The notes under the pieces are model-generated. The model worked only from the letters and a program-made list of their open reading frames with translations. It was not told the DNA's origin and did no database searches. From positions 207,415 through 271,414 of the forward strand of contig CAJNDS010000669.1 of assembly GCA_905221605.1 (NCBI GenBank): a stretch of DNA of 64,000 nt, read 5' to 3'. This stretch comes from Symbiodinium natans (lineage: Eukaryota; Sar; Dinophyceae; Suessiales; Symbiodiniaceae). Shown in pieces: positions 10,923 through 20,242 of this stretch (its first letter is position 1; every line of letters begins with the position of its first letter). The position numbers and the translations under genes were made by a program.

Positions 10923-13079
10923 TTAGGTTACACACAATCGGAGAACTGCAAGCTTTATCATGAGAACAAAAACTCGCAATGGCAGGGCAGTGGCTATAGC
11001 CTCGTCCTCCTTCCAGAGGTGTTTGCAGCTGGTGCAGCGGATGGTGATGACAGGCTCCTGCAACTTTGAGGCCGCAGGGTGTGGTCTAAGGGTTGCGGTT
11101 GATTAACCCAAAGTCTGAGCGATCACTCTCCCCGAGCTCGAAGTGAGGTCGCCTGGTTGTTGTCATCGTGGCTGTGGTAGCCTTTGAAGGACTGGATATA
11201 GACCTTACGTAAGAACAAGAACCCGTCTGCTCGTGCGTGCCACTGGGCGAAAGCTTCACTGCGGATTGATGCGATACTAAGGCCCGAACACACTTGGATT
11301 CCTCGCACCGTGGGCAGGTGAACTGGTCCGAGGGTGTCCAGTGAGCCTGCAGTGTTCGACTTACAGAATTCGTTGTGTTGGAGATCTCCAGAGGGCTTTG
11401 GGTCTCAGGCTTTGCTGGATGCGTGCGTCTCCCGAAACGGTCTGCATGCACCAGGCCCAGCATATGACAAGCCACGGAATCTTCCGCAGTGATGCCCAAA
11501 GCTTCCTGCAGGCTCTCCTGAAGTGTGGCTACCCGAGCAGAAATCATGCCCTGCCGCGAGTATCAAACACTTGCTTCTCCAACAAGAAGGGTAGAAAGAG
11601 AGAGAGAGAGAGGGAGAGAGAGAGAGACAGAGAGGGACTTCATGGGATTTTTGTTGAGCCGTCCTGTCGGAACTGCTGCATCTCGCTTTTTTGGTCCTCC
11701 GCCATTAATGCCTCGAGCCGCCCGGCCGTAGCTGAGGGTACGTTTAGGTCTTGAGAGCTTACAGGACAGGCTTTGAAGCACGTTTGGGGCTTTTGGGATT
11801 TTGGGAAATTTTGTTTTTTTTCAGGTCTTTAGGGCTTAGAGTGCTTAGATGTACCTGGGGCACTTGCAGGGCTTTCAGATGTGAGAGTTCAACGGTTTGT
11901 GCGGGTTGCGGGGGTTAGGGTGCAGGCATGCGCGGGGAAGTTTTTCAAGGGAGAAACTGCAGAACCCAAAAACCTAAAGCCTTAAACCCCCAGACCATCA
12001 AACCGCCCAAGCCTCAACACCCTATATGGCCCTAAAAACCTAAAACCTACAAGCCGAAAAAAGCCCCGCAACCCCATAAGCAAGAAAGCCCTTCCAATTT
12101 TACAAGCCCTGAACTCTAAACTCTAAACCGCCAAAACCCTGGAAGCGTCCACATTCCGCGTTCTCGAAACCCGACCTCCTCCATGGTATCCCACCCCCAC
12201 CCCTGAAACACCCTAAACCCGCCACCGTGGGGCGTTTGGAGGACGGAAACATCCCTAAACCCTAAACCCTAAACCCTAAACCCTAAACCCTAAACCCTAA
12301 ACCCTAAACCCTAAACCCTAAACCCTAAACCCTAAACCCTAAACCCTAAACCCCAGCCCTGCAGCTCCCCCTCTGCCTCATCGGCCATAGCAGCCATGGC
12401 CTGCGGAGGTAGGGCCCCGGTGCGGAGGCGCTCCGGTAGCGCCGCGTTGCGGCGGAGATGGGTGCCTTGAACTAAGGGCGTTGTTATGAGGGTGGTTAGG
12501 GTTTAGGGTTTAGGGTTTAGGGTTAAGGGTTTAGGGTTTAGGGTTTAGGGTTTAGGGTTTAGGGTTTAGGGTTTAGGGTTTAGCGTTTAGGGTTTAGGGT
12601 TTAGGGTTTAGGGTTTAGGGTTTAGGGTTTAGGGTTTAGGGTTTAGGGTGTAGGGTGTAGGGTGTAGGGTGTAGGGTGTAGGGTGTAGGGTTTAGGGTTT
12701 AGGGTTTAGGGTTTATACTTGGGGATATAGTGCCCAATTTCTGTTTTTCCCCTATCGTCCGTCCCCCAGCCGTCTCAAGCACGCAGTAAGCCAGCGCGGT
12801 GCTTCAGGCTGCTGGGCTCCCCGCAAAGGCGCTTGTACTGGAACTTGTAGGCCTAAGTGCGCGGTTTGGGGGCAACTCTGGCACAGTCCTCTGTGATGTG
12901 AACATATCGTACCGTTACCCCTATGGTCCCCTAAACCCTAAATCCTAATTTTGAAAGTCTGAACCCGAAGTCTTATTATGGTGCCGGTACTCAGCAGCCT
13001 AAGAGCTGCCGAACGCAAGTTGGAGCTTCTGAAGCCGAGCCCACCTTGTAGTTCTCGCTGCCCTCGGCCAACGGCTCAC
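10923..13079 (-). CDS. TFIIS: transcription elongation factor TFIIS (central domain and zinc ribbon)
   Basis: TFIIS rescues arrested RNA polymerase II: its central domain binds the polymerase and its zinc ribbon reaches the active site. Exons: 13079-13045 (LAEGSENYK, as in the YK-RVRS region), 12465-12358 (THLRRN...ALPPQAMAAM), 11711-11660 (ALMAEDQKSEMQQFRQD), 11346-11290 (DQFTCPRCEESKC), 11203-11153 (VYIQSFKGYHSHDDNNQ) and 11057-10923 (EPVITIRCTSCKHLW, stop TAA). The LRRN motif and the C-x2-C plus C-x2-C ribbon match the family. The acidic DE pair before EP in the usual catalytic loop reads NNQEP here. Introns keep frame with GT or GC donors, and most acceptors are AG|G. N-terminal exons and one exon between 13045 and 12465 were not fixed. 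The gene sits between the two halves of the U1A/U2B'' gene. Confidence 0.8.
12253..12353 (+). repeat. interstitial telomere array, CCCTAAA x14
   Basis: Fourteen uninterrupted CCCTAAA units on the plus strand. In the sense of the TFIIS transcript it reads TTTAGGG and starts 5 bases after the exon that ends at 12358. Confidence 0.95.
12496..12714 (+). repeat. interstitial telomere array, TTTAGGG x31 with variant block
   Basis: About 31 units in the orientation opposite to the array at 12253-12353. Six consecutive TGTAGGG variants occupy about 12648-12690, with one TTAAGGG and one TTTAGCG unit elsewhere. It ends in the intron 31 bases upstream (in the sense of transcription) of the TFIIS exon at 12465-12358. 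Confidence 0.95.
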
Positions 13080-13106
13080 CTCTGAAGACTCTAAGTCCAG
13101 AATCCC

Positions 13107-13178
13107 CTTAGGGTTTAGGGTTTAGGGTTTAGGGTTTAGGGTTTAGGGTTTAGGGTTTAGGGTTTAGGGTTTAGGGTT
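13107..13178 (+). repeat. interstitial telomere array, TTTAGGG x10
   Basis: Ten near-perfect units, 28 bases upstream of the TFIIS exon at 13079-13045. In the transcript sense the intron therefore carries CCCTAAA next to its 3' end. Confidence 0.95.
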
Positions 13179-13179
13179 C

Positions 13180-16100
13180 CCTTAGGGGTCCCCGGACTCC
13201 TCAGCGACCTTGTGCTTAAAGGGAAAGTGAAGGACTTGCTCCAGGGGCGATATACCCAGCATGTAATGATGCCTCGAAGCCCCATGAATTCAAATAGCTG
13301 CCTAACTAAACCTTGAATGCCCTAAACGGCCTTGAACCTCCAAGCCAAACCACCCTAAAATCTCTCGAAAGCCCCGCTCGAATCCCCGAAAGCCCCCTGT
13401 GATTCCCCCAAGCCCTAAACCCAACAAACTCGCTCTAGACCATGATCCAGGAGTTGCCTGCAGGGCATGCAACCTGGAGCATTCCCAGCTCTAACCTCAT
13501 GGTGACAGACATTTGCAGGTACCATGAACTTGCGCCAAGCAATTGCTGGGATAAAGAGGGGGTCGCGGACACAAGGCTACACGCCGTAACAGCAGCTCTT
13601 GCAGCCACCAAAGCCCCAACAAACGGCACAGAAGGGTACTCTTCAACGAGCAGCTGCGTAAACCCGAACTATCCTCTATCATGCCCTACATAGCCCACTA
13701 CTCAGGGCCCTAAATAATCCCTGTAGAGAGGTTTAGGGCTTGTGGGTTTAACAGGGCTTTTCCGGAAGGTTGCACGGTTTTGAACGCCTCCGCTTGTCTG
13801 CCAGGCTGCTCCTCAGCTATCCGCTTGCCAAGGCCGACCTTCTTGTCAAAGCCTTGGATGACGACCTGCTGGGACAACCACAACCAAAATGCCTGAATCC
13901 CACCGAAATTCCTGAAGCCCCTATGAAGCCCCTAAAAACCCTCAAAACCCTCAAACTATCACCTTCGAGCCTGAAAACCCTAAACTCGCACCTATCCGCC
14001 CGGGTTCCGACACAGCATACTGGGACCTTGGACATTCCCGAATGCATGTGTGTGGCAGATGCTACAGGAGCACCGCAGTCTGAAAGCGACACAGCGGCGG
14101 GAACAGGCTGCGGACTATCTGACAGCACCATGTAAAGGAACGGGCTCGGACAATTTTATGAACGGTTTTGGTTGTCCACGAGGAGTGGTCAAGAAGACTT
14201 ACGCAAAGTAGCAGAGTAGCTTCCCAAATCCGAGAGGCTTGAGATGGTGATCTATCTGGACAACTTGAACTGCAGACTGCCGACTCTACACCCAGCAAAC
14301 GAAAGCCGTCAAGTGTTGAGAACAGGCTGGCACTCTCCCTATAGGTGTTTCTGTTTCGCAGGCTCGATTTGCCCCCCCTTGCCCTGGACCCTGACATGAC
14401 ACGGGGAGCCTGGCGCTTGCTGTCGTCATTTCCGGCAGCCTTCGTGCTCCTGCTCATCCCAAGGCCCAAGACTAAGTCAGGCCCCATCTACGCATGGTGT
14501 GCCTGGAAACAAGTCTTAGGGCAAGGCCACCACTTCGAAAAAATCCGATTCAAAAGAGACACTTGAGCGCATTCTTCAAAGTTGCATACTCATCTGCCCC
14601 GTCTCTCTTGCCTTCTCTTCGGAGCGACCGCCTTGGTTGCCATCTTGCTAGCCTGGCATCCAGGCGGGGATCCAGTGAACACGGTGAATGCGTGCAGGGT
14701 GCAGGTGAGTACTGCGATTCAAACAATGAGTTTAACACGTCGCAGAAAAAATGCACATGGAATGGGCAACCTTCTTTCTATTCCGCAGCTGTTGCACTCT
14801 GGACCCATAATCCAAAGGAGCCTCTTCCCTCTACGGCACGGATCCATGACTAGGAAGCCTAAAGCCATGCACGACATGAGCACCAGTATCCCAGGATTTC
14901 CCACCCTGAACCCGTCAACCCTCTGAAACATTCAGCAAACGCGAAGAAAGCCTTGGCCTGGTGCAGCTCGGCCGCTCGCCGGCATCCATGCTCCGTGCGC
15001 GGCTCTCCCGTTGAGGCTGGGGCTTACCGGGTCCCCATACAAAGTCGCCTTGTCGAAGGAGCCTGGGAACCCAGATCGCCTTCAGACCCTGAGACTCGAC
15101 GCTGGATCTCGTTGGCATTTCGGGCCATGGTTGTTGCTCGAAGGGTGTCTGGTGCGATGTCACGTGGCAGCGTGGCCCGTCCGCTACTTCGATCCCGATG
15201 TCAGGCGCGGAAATACATCCAGAACGTGAGGGGCTCGGCATGACTAAATCACTAAGGGGCTGGCAAGAAGAAATTTCCACCAGCCGCCCAAGTAGACGGA
15301 GGCCCGGAATAGCCTTGTCCCTTGATACACTATACATCCTCAAACCCCAAAATCCTGCCTTTCTCCGTAGGTGCCAAAACCAGTACCACAGTCAACACAT
15401 GCAAACGAGTATTGTGGTACGATTGGAGTCCTGGATGCTCTTCTGTGTGGCGGCAGCTTGTGCAGCGTTCGCCGGGGTTGAGACCTGTGCCAAGAAGGGC
15501 TTGGGGGCCATAGTTTACCATAGGTATACCAGGTATACCTGTTTGCAAGATAGATGATGAATTCTAATGCATACAACTATCTGTTATGTACCTGCAAACA
15601 GGAGATGGCGGGCCGAGGGAGTTTTGGCCAGGACGTTTAGCGCTGTCAACCAAGTCGCGTGCTTGATTCTGGCCCTGGCGTTTGTGAGGGGTCTGAGGGT
15701 TCGGGGCACTTGATGAGGCGCTGGGCTAACCCAACAACCCCAAAACCTGAGGCCCTGAAGCCCCCCACCCCCAAGCCCGAAGCCCCGCAGACACCAGAGT
15801 CGGACAAACTCCCGGGGCCGGCACCGTCTTAATCTCTGGAGGCCTTGGTGGAGACTTGGATGAGGAGTTCAAAAAGCTATGGCGGTTTAGGTGAATTTCG
15901 TGTGTAGGCTTTCTGTAATTTAGGAAGGTCCTACAGACACTGCACAATTGAAAAGGAACATGCTGCGGATGCTGCCTCCAGGCAGCATTTCGCCACGGAT
16001 GCCCACAAGACACAAGAGACTGTGAAGAAAAACTTCGTCTTTGCCGGTGCAACTGCAGACATGCTTGGACAGTTGCGCGTGGGTCGTGGTCGCCTTCTTC

Positions 16101-16190
16101 CGGATGTCCTGAGCTTGCGATGAGTGAATCCCGCAGCCCACAATCAGCTGCATCTAAACTTACATCATTCATCTTCACGTGGCCCACCTG
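13180..16190 (-). other. intron space with unassigned coding-looking pieces
   Basis: It should hold the TFIIS N-terminus and any linker of the snRNP protein. Candidate minus pieces: 13865-13795 after CAGCAG|G (QVVIQGFDKKVGLGKR), 14670-14550 (QPRRSLRREGKRDG) and 16103-16050 after AGCTCAG|G (DIRKKATTTHAQL). The plus strand between 15000 and 15240 is open in two frames. None can be placed with confidence in either gene. Confidence 0.3.
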
Positions 16191-16192
16191 GC

Positions 16193-17828
16193 CTCTCGCT
16201 TGACGATCTTCTTCGGACGTTCTACGTAGGTGCCGTCAGCCTGATGGCCACGGAGACGAGGAAAGGGAGAGGAGGGGAATTTGTGCTCCTCAATAGCTCT
16301 CTGCTCCTGGGGGCTCTCTCATCACATCCCCTGTCAGACCTTGGCAACCACGTCCGACTTTGTCTTGGCGTAAGCAATACCTCAGATTACGGCTCCAGAC
16401 CCTGAGTCCGCTCACATCCGTGGGTCATCATCATCTGTAGCCCAGTGCGCAGGAACGCAGAGGTGCAGTTTGAACAATGCTGCGTGTTGGGAAGTGTTGG
16501 GAAGTGTTGGGAAGCTTGAGCAAGAGCTCCGATCGACCGCTGCAGCCCTCGTGGACTACCACACCACACGTGCGCAGAGAACAGAACCCCAACGGGCGAT
16601 CCCTATCAGGACCCTCAACCCTCAACCACCCAAAACCATGCAGATGCACAGATCCCATGCCATGGCTTGGCGCACGCATGGGCTTGTTGTAGAAGGGGAA
16701 GCCCTGCAAGGACTTCAGGGAGTTGGACGCAGCGGGCACCTGGAGAGATGCCGAGGCACTAGGCATTCAAGGCTTTTGGGCTTTTGGGTTTACGGTTTAC
16801 GGTTTAGGGTTTAGGGTTTAGGGTTTAGAGAACTTGAAAAGGGGGGGGATACAATACAAGGGCCAGGCTCTTCAGTTGAAGCATCCTTGGGCTCCGCAGG
16901 CGAAGTCTTACCATAGGCAGTCGAAAGAAAGCGACATTCACAGAAAAAGAACCCCCACCTTGCATTACGATTCAACTATGATCCCCACCCCCCCGCCAAA
17001 TAGCAGGTTAAAGGCGGTTTGGACACCGAAACGAAGCTTACACGACAGTGCTTGTAAGAACGAGCACACTCTCATATCACCGAGAGAGATCTAATGAAAA
17101 AGAAATCTGGTCATCTTTCCACAACCGCCCGAATTTGACTAGCAATTTGAGAATGATGTGACTTGCTAAACTTGCTGACCCGTCTCTTTGTAAAGTCTGG
17201 GGGGGGGGGGGGGGGAAAGTTGGCTTGTGGGGCACGGCATGATATCTCCAGGTTCTGAATGCAAGTGGTATTCAGTGGTATTACACAACTCGGTGTGACT
17301 TAGCTGTGCCCGCCAGCTCACTCCATCTCTTTTTGCTATTCTCCCTCCCTCTCTCTCGCTCTCCATCCATGTCGGGACCTCCTTGAAGATGATCCAAGCC
17401 TCTGCAGGGGACGGCAGAAGATCCATGGTTAATGTGCAATGCGGTTTCGCGGTTTGGGGCTTATGGGGTTCCGTCGTGAATCTTGAAGACGGTTCGGGCC
17501 CTGAGTTTGGCAAGGCTGAATGCCGTGAATGGCGCAGCTAAACACGTCAATAGCCCACGAATGCCTGCCCACGACGCTTGAGAGACTTCATCGCGACAAT
17601 GTCGATGATGCCGCCAAATGCTGCAAACACCTGCCAGAAAGCTTCCTTCACACGTTGGGTTTGGGCACATGACTTTAATCAATCGCCCCAAACTGCTTCC
17701 GAGCCTCACTACGCCCTGCCTTGAGACAACCCCCGACACTAGGCCTAGTGAAAGTCGCTGGCCCAACCTCCCGAAGAGACTTCTTCAAGGTCTCGACATT
17801 GATTTTGTCATTCAGGTTGTTGACGTAC
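16193..17828 (-). CDS. U1A/U2B''-type snRNP protein, RRM1 exons
   Basis: Five minus exons rebuild RRM1, the snRNA-binding domain of the U1A/U2B''/SNF family. They are 17828-17768 (YVNNLNDKINVETLKKSLRE), 17630-17556 (VFAAFGGIIDIVAMKSLKRR then GQAFV), 16739-16676 (NSLKSLQGFPFYNKPM), 16380-16340 (RIAYAKTKSDVVAK) and 16240-16193 (ADGTYVERPKKIVKRE). These match the family blocks YINNLNEK, FGQILDI, RGQAFV, QGFPFYDKPMRI, YAKTDSD and GTFVERDRK. Donors are GT, GC or GG (unclear), GT, GT and GC; all acceptors are AG|G. Compared with animal proteins about four residues (IFKE) are missing between GQAFV and the next exon, so a micro-exon may lie between 17555 and 16740. The first exon with the start codon was not found. 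Confidence 0.85.
16795..16828 (+). repeat. short TTTAGGG array in RRM1 intron
   Basis: About four TTTAGGG units preceded by TTTACGG variants, 56 bases upstream (transcript sense) of the RRM1 exon at 16739-16676. Confidence 0.85.
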
Positions 17829-17829
17829 C

Positions 17830-20240
17830 TTGCAAACGCTGAGGCTTCAGGAGCTTCGGGCTGTTTTGTTGTATCTTGGAGCACCTACTTTGCAGAGTGT
17901 GTTGAAACAGCCTTCGACCTTCGCCACATCTCACAACCAATCTGTCAGCTGCTGCTCAGGGAATTCAGAGGCAGCAAAACAGACCTGTCATTCTGCATGC
18001 AGGACCTTCCTAACATCCAAGCAAGGATATCACACACTCAGTCGATAAGAGCTGGACAGCGTCTGGTTGGGAGCTCCCGCCTCCCCAGCCAAAGAAAGGA
18101 CTAGGCAAGGCTGACATGAAAAGCAGATTCGACAAGCTTGGCAATGGGAGCGCGTTGCCTGTCTTGAGCGGTTAAGGTGCCAGAGTTCAGAATGCGGGGT
18201 ATGAGTCTGAGCCTGATGACTTAGCATCATGGATGACAGAGAAGAGATCTGAAGGAGCTGAGAATTGCCAAGCTTGCTCATGCGCTCAACTGCACTACAC
18301 CCTTTTTTCAGTGTGGGGGGGGGGGAGGGTCCCAGTAAAGTGAAACATGCTTGTACATATATATATATATACATATACATATGTATGTCTAGCTACGAGG
18401 CCTCTACAAGGGGTAGAGAAGCACACTACAGGTTAAATTAGGAGGACTACAGAGGCTCAAAGGGGAGGCGTGCGATTCCACATGGCAACAAACGCAAGCA
18501 GAAAGTCCCTAAATAGGGATTTTAGTACCCCCCCCCCCCCCCCCCCCCCCCTCATTACAGTTCGTTTTAAGGACAGTTAGTAGAAGGGGCAACATCCCAA
18601 AGTAAGAACGCTCACTGGGCGTACGGCCATGTCTGCTCCAGGCTGGCGTCCGGCCGGCCTATTGCCTACCTCTTCCAAGTGTGTCTTGAGCCACGGTGCC
18701 GCAAGGAACCAATTATTATACTTCGAACATCCCCACCCTCTCTTGGTAGAGATACTCTGCGGTTGGGCACTCCAGGGCCATTCTGGGGTTGGGCACTCCA
18801 GGGAGACTCTGGGGTTGGGCACTTTAGGGAGACTCTGAACCTCTAAGCATTGGCACTCCCAAACTCTGGGGCTGGGCACTTCGGGGACACTCTGGAAATT
18901 GGGCACTCCAGGAAGAATGTGGTGGGCAATTCGGGGCACTAGGGGGTTGGGCAGTCCATGCAGACTCTGAGGTTGGGCACTCCAGGGAGACACTGGGGCG
19001 GGACACCAGGGACACTCTAGAGTCGGGCACTCCAGGGACATTTTGGGGCTGGGCACTCCAGGGATGAGCGAGGGAGTAGACCGGGCGAGGAGAAGAGTTC
19101 CGGGCGAGGAGAAGAGTTTAAAATCTAACAACCCTACACCGAGGGTGGGGAAAACAAAGCGAACACGGAAGAACCGAAACAAAACTGCCGAAGCCCTAAA
19201 ACCTAGAAAGAGCCATGAAAGCAGAGAATCCGGAAGAACTGAACTTTAATTATCCAACGTGGCTTCTCCGACTCTTCGCTGCTACCTTTGGCCCACTTGA
19301 GGTGCCAGCGCAAAGGTACCAAGCACTAGATGGCATCTTCCACAGCAATCCCAAAACGACGCACACCGCTAGCTGGTATTTGTAGCCTCTGGCCAGAGCT
19401 CCCCCCCCCTCCCATCATGTATCAGCGGCATCAGCTTGCTTTGCTCCTCACAACGACCAGACTCGCCACAGCACGTCTTCGACTTCATGCTCCAGTCTCC
19501 ACACCGAGGATGCAGGCAATGAGAGATCTGTGCTGGTATAAAGACACATGGCTGTAGAATGAAATAGCCTGCCGTGACACCGACGAAACTTGTAGAAACT
19601 CAACGTGGGGCCATCTGTTACATTCGATTCTATGGGAGATAAACATAATATAAAGTGAATGATATAATCAGAATAACGAAGTAGGATCAACATATTGCAG
19701 TATACAAGTTGCCAAACGACAAGCGGTCCTAAGCCGCCTTTTCTTCGTTGTCGTGTGCGTTGGGGTACGACGTATTCGGTGAAACACATGCACGCACAAG
19801 GTCCGCTGGCTGAAGGCATCTCCAGGGAAAATAAACCTTGAAAAGAGCTAAACCCACGGTAGAGCGTAGGACCTTGGGTACACACAGGTGTCTCCGTTTG
19901 GAGCCACGTGGCACTCGGGACGTTATGATTCTCCCACTGCCAGAACTACAGGTACTATAACCGCATATGACCACAAGAAATTATACGATACATGTGTGTA
20001 TATATAGACATCTATGTATATACTCCTTGATATATAATGCGCAGTGCATATTTTTATAGTAGTTCTGTTTGTACTAGAATAGAAGTTTTTTGAATACGTT
20101 TAAACAGCTTAAAGTATGTGTAAAGGTATGTATGAAACATACAAACGAATCATACCCACATCTCAACAGGAGTGTTGAAGTCCAGGCTGCAAGGCTACTT
20201 GCACCTCCGCCCAAACCCTATAGGCCCAAAACCCTATAGG
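17830..20240. other. no supported gene; minisatellite and AT-rich segment
   Basis: It holds a CA/TA microsatellite (18354-18383), a run of 24 C (18528-18551), the 26-base minisatellite (18765-19072) and an AT-rich stretch (19600-20160). Minus segments at 18310-18220 (CSAVERMSKLGNSQLLQIS) and 18170-18102 (TAQDRQRAPIAKLVESAF) look protein-like but have no family. Confidence 0.4.
18765..19072. repeat. 26-base minisatellite, about 12 diverged units
   Basis: Units resemble GGGCACTCCAGGGAGACTCT followed by GGGGTT. The first three starts are 26 bases apart (18765, 18791, 18817). Later units carry substitutions and small indels. Because 26 is not a multiple of 3, the long open minus frame across it cycles through frames and is not evidence of a protein. 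Confidence 0.85.
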
Positions 20241-20242
20241 CC

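Noticed and set aside
10399-10926. 175-codon plus frame
   Set aside because: It overlaps the end of the last TFIIS exon on the other strand and has no protein-like order.
11410-11547. Minus segment ESLQEALGITAED as a TFIIS exon
   Set aside because: The exon at 11711-11660 joins directly to 11346 in frame and gives a normal TFIIS length, so this piece is likely intronic.
12253-12714. Chromosome end or telomere fusion
   Set aside because: Unique gene sequence lies on both sides, and the order CCCTAAA then TTTAGGG is the reverse of a head-to-head fusion point.
18577-19182. 201-codon minus frame
   Set aside because: It crosses a 26-base minisatellite; the repeat length is not a multiple of 3 and the peptide only mirrors the DNA repeat.
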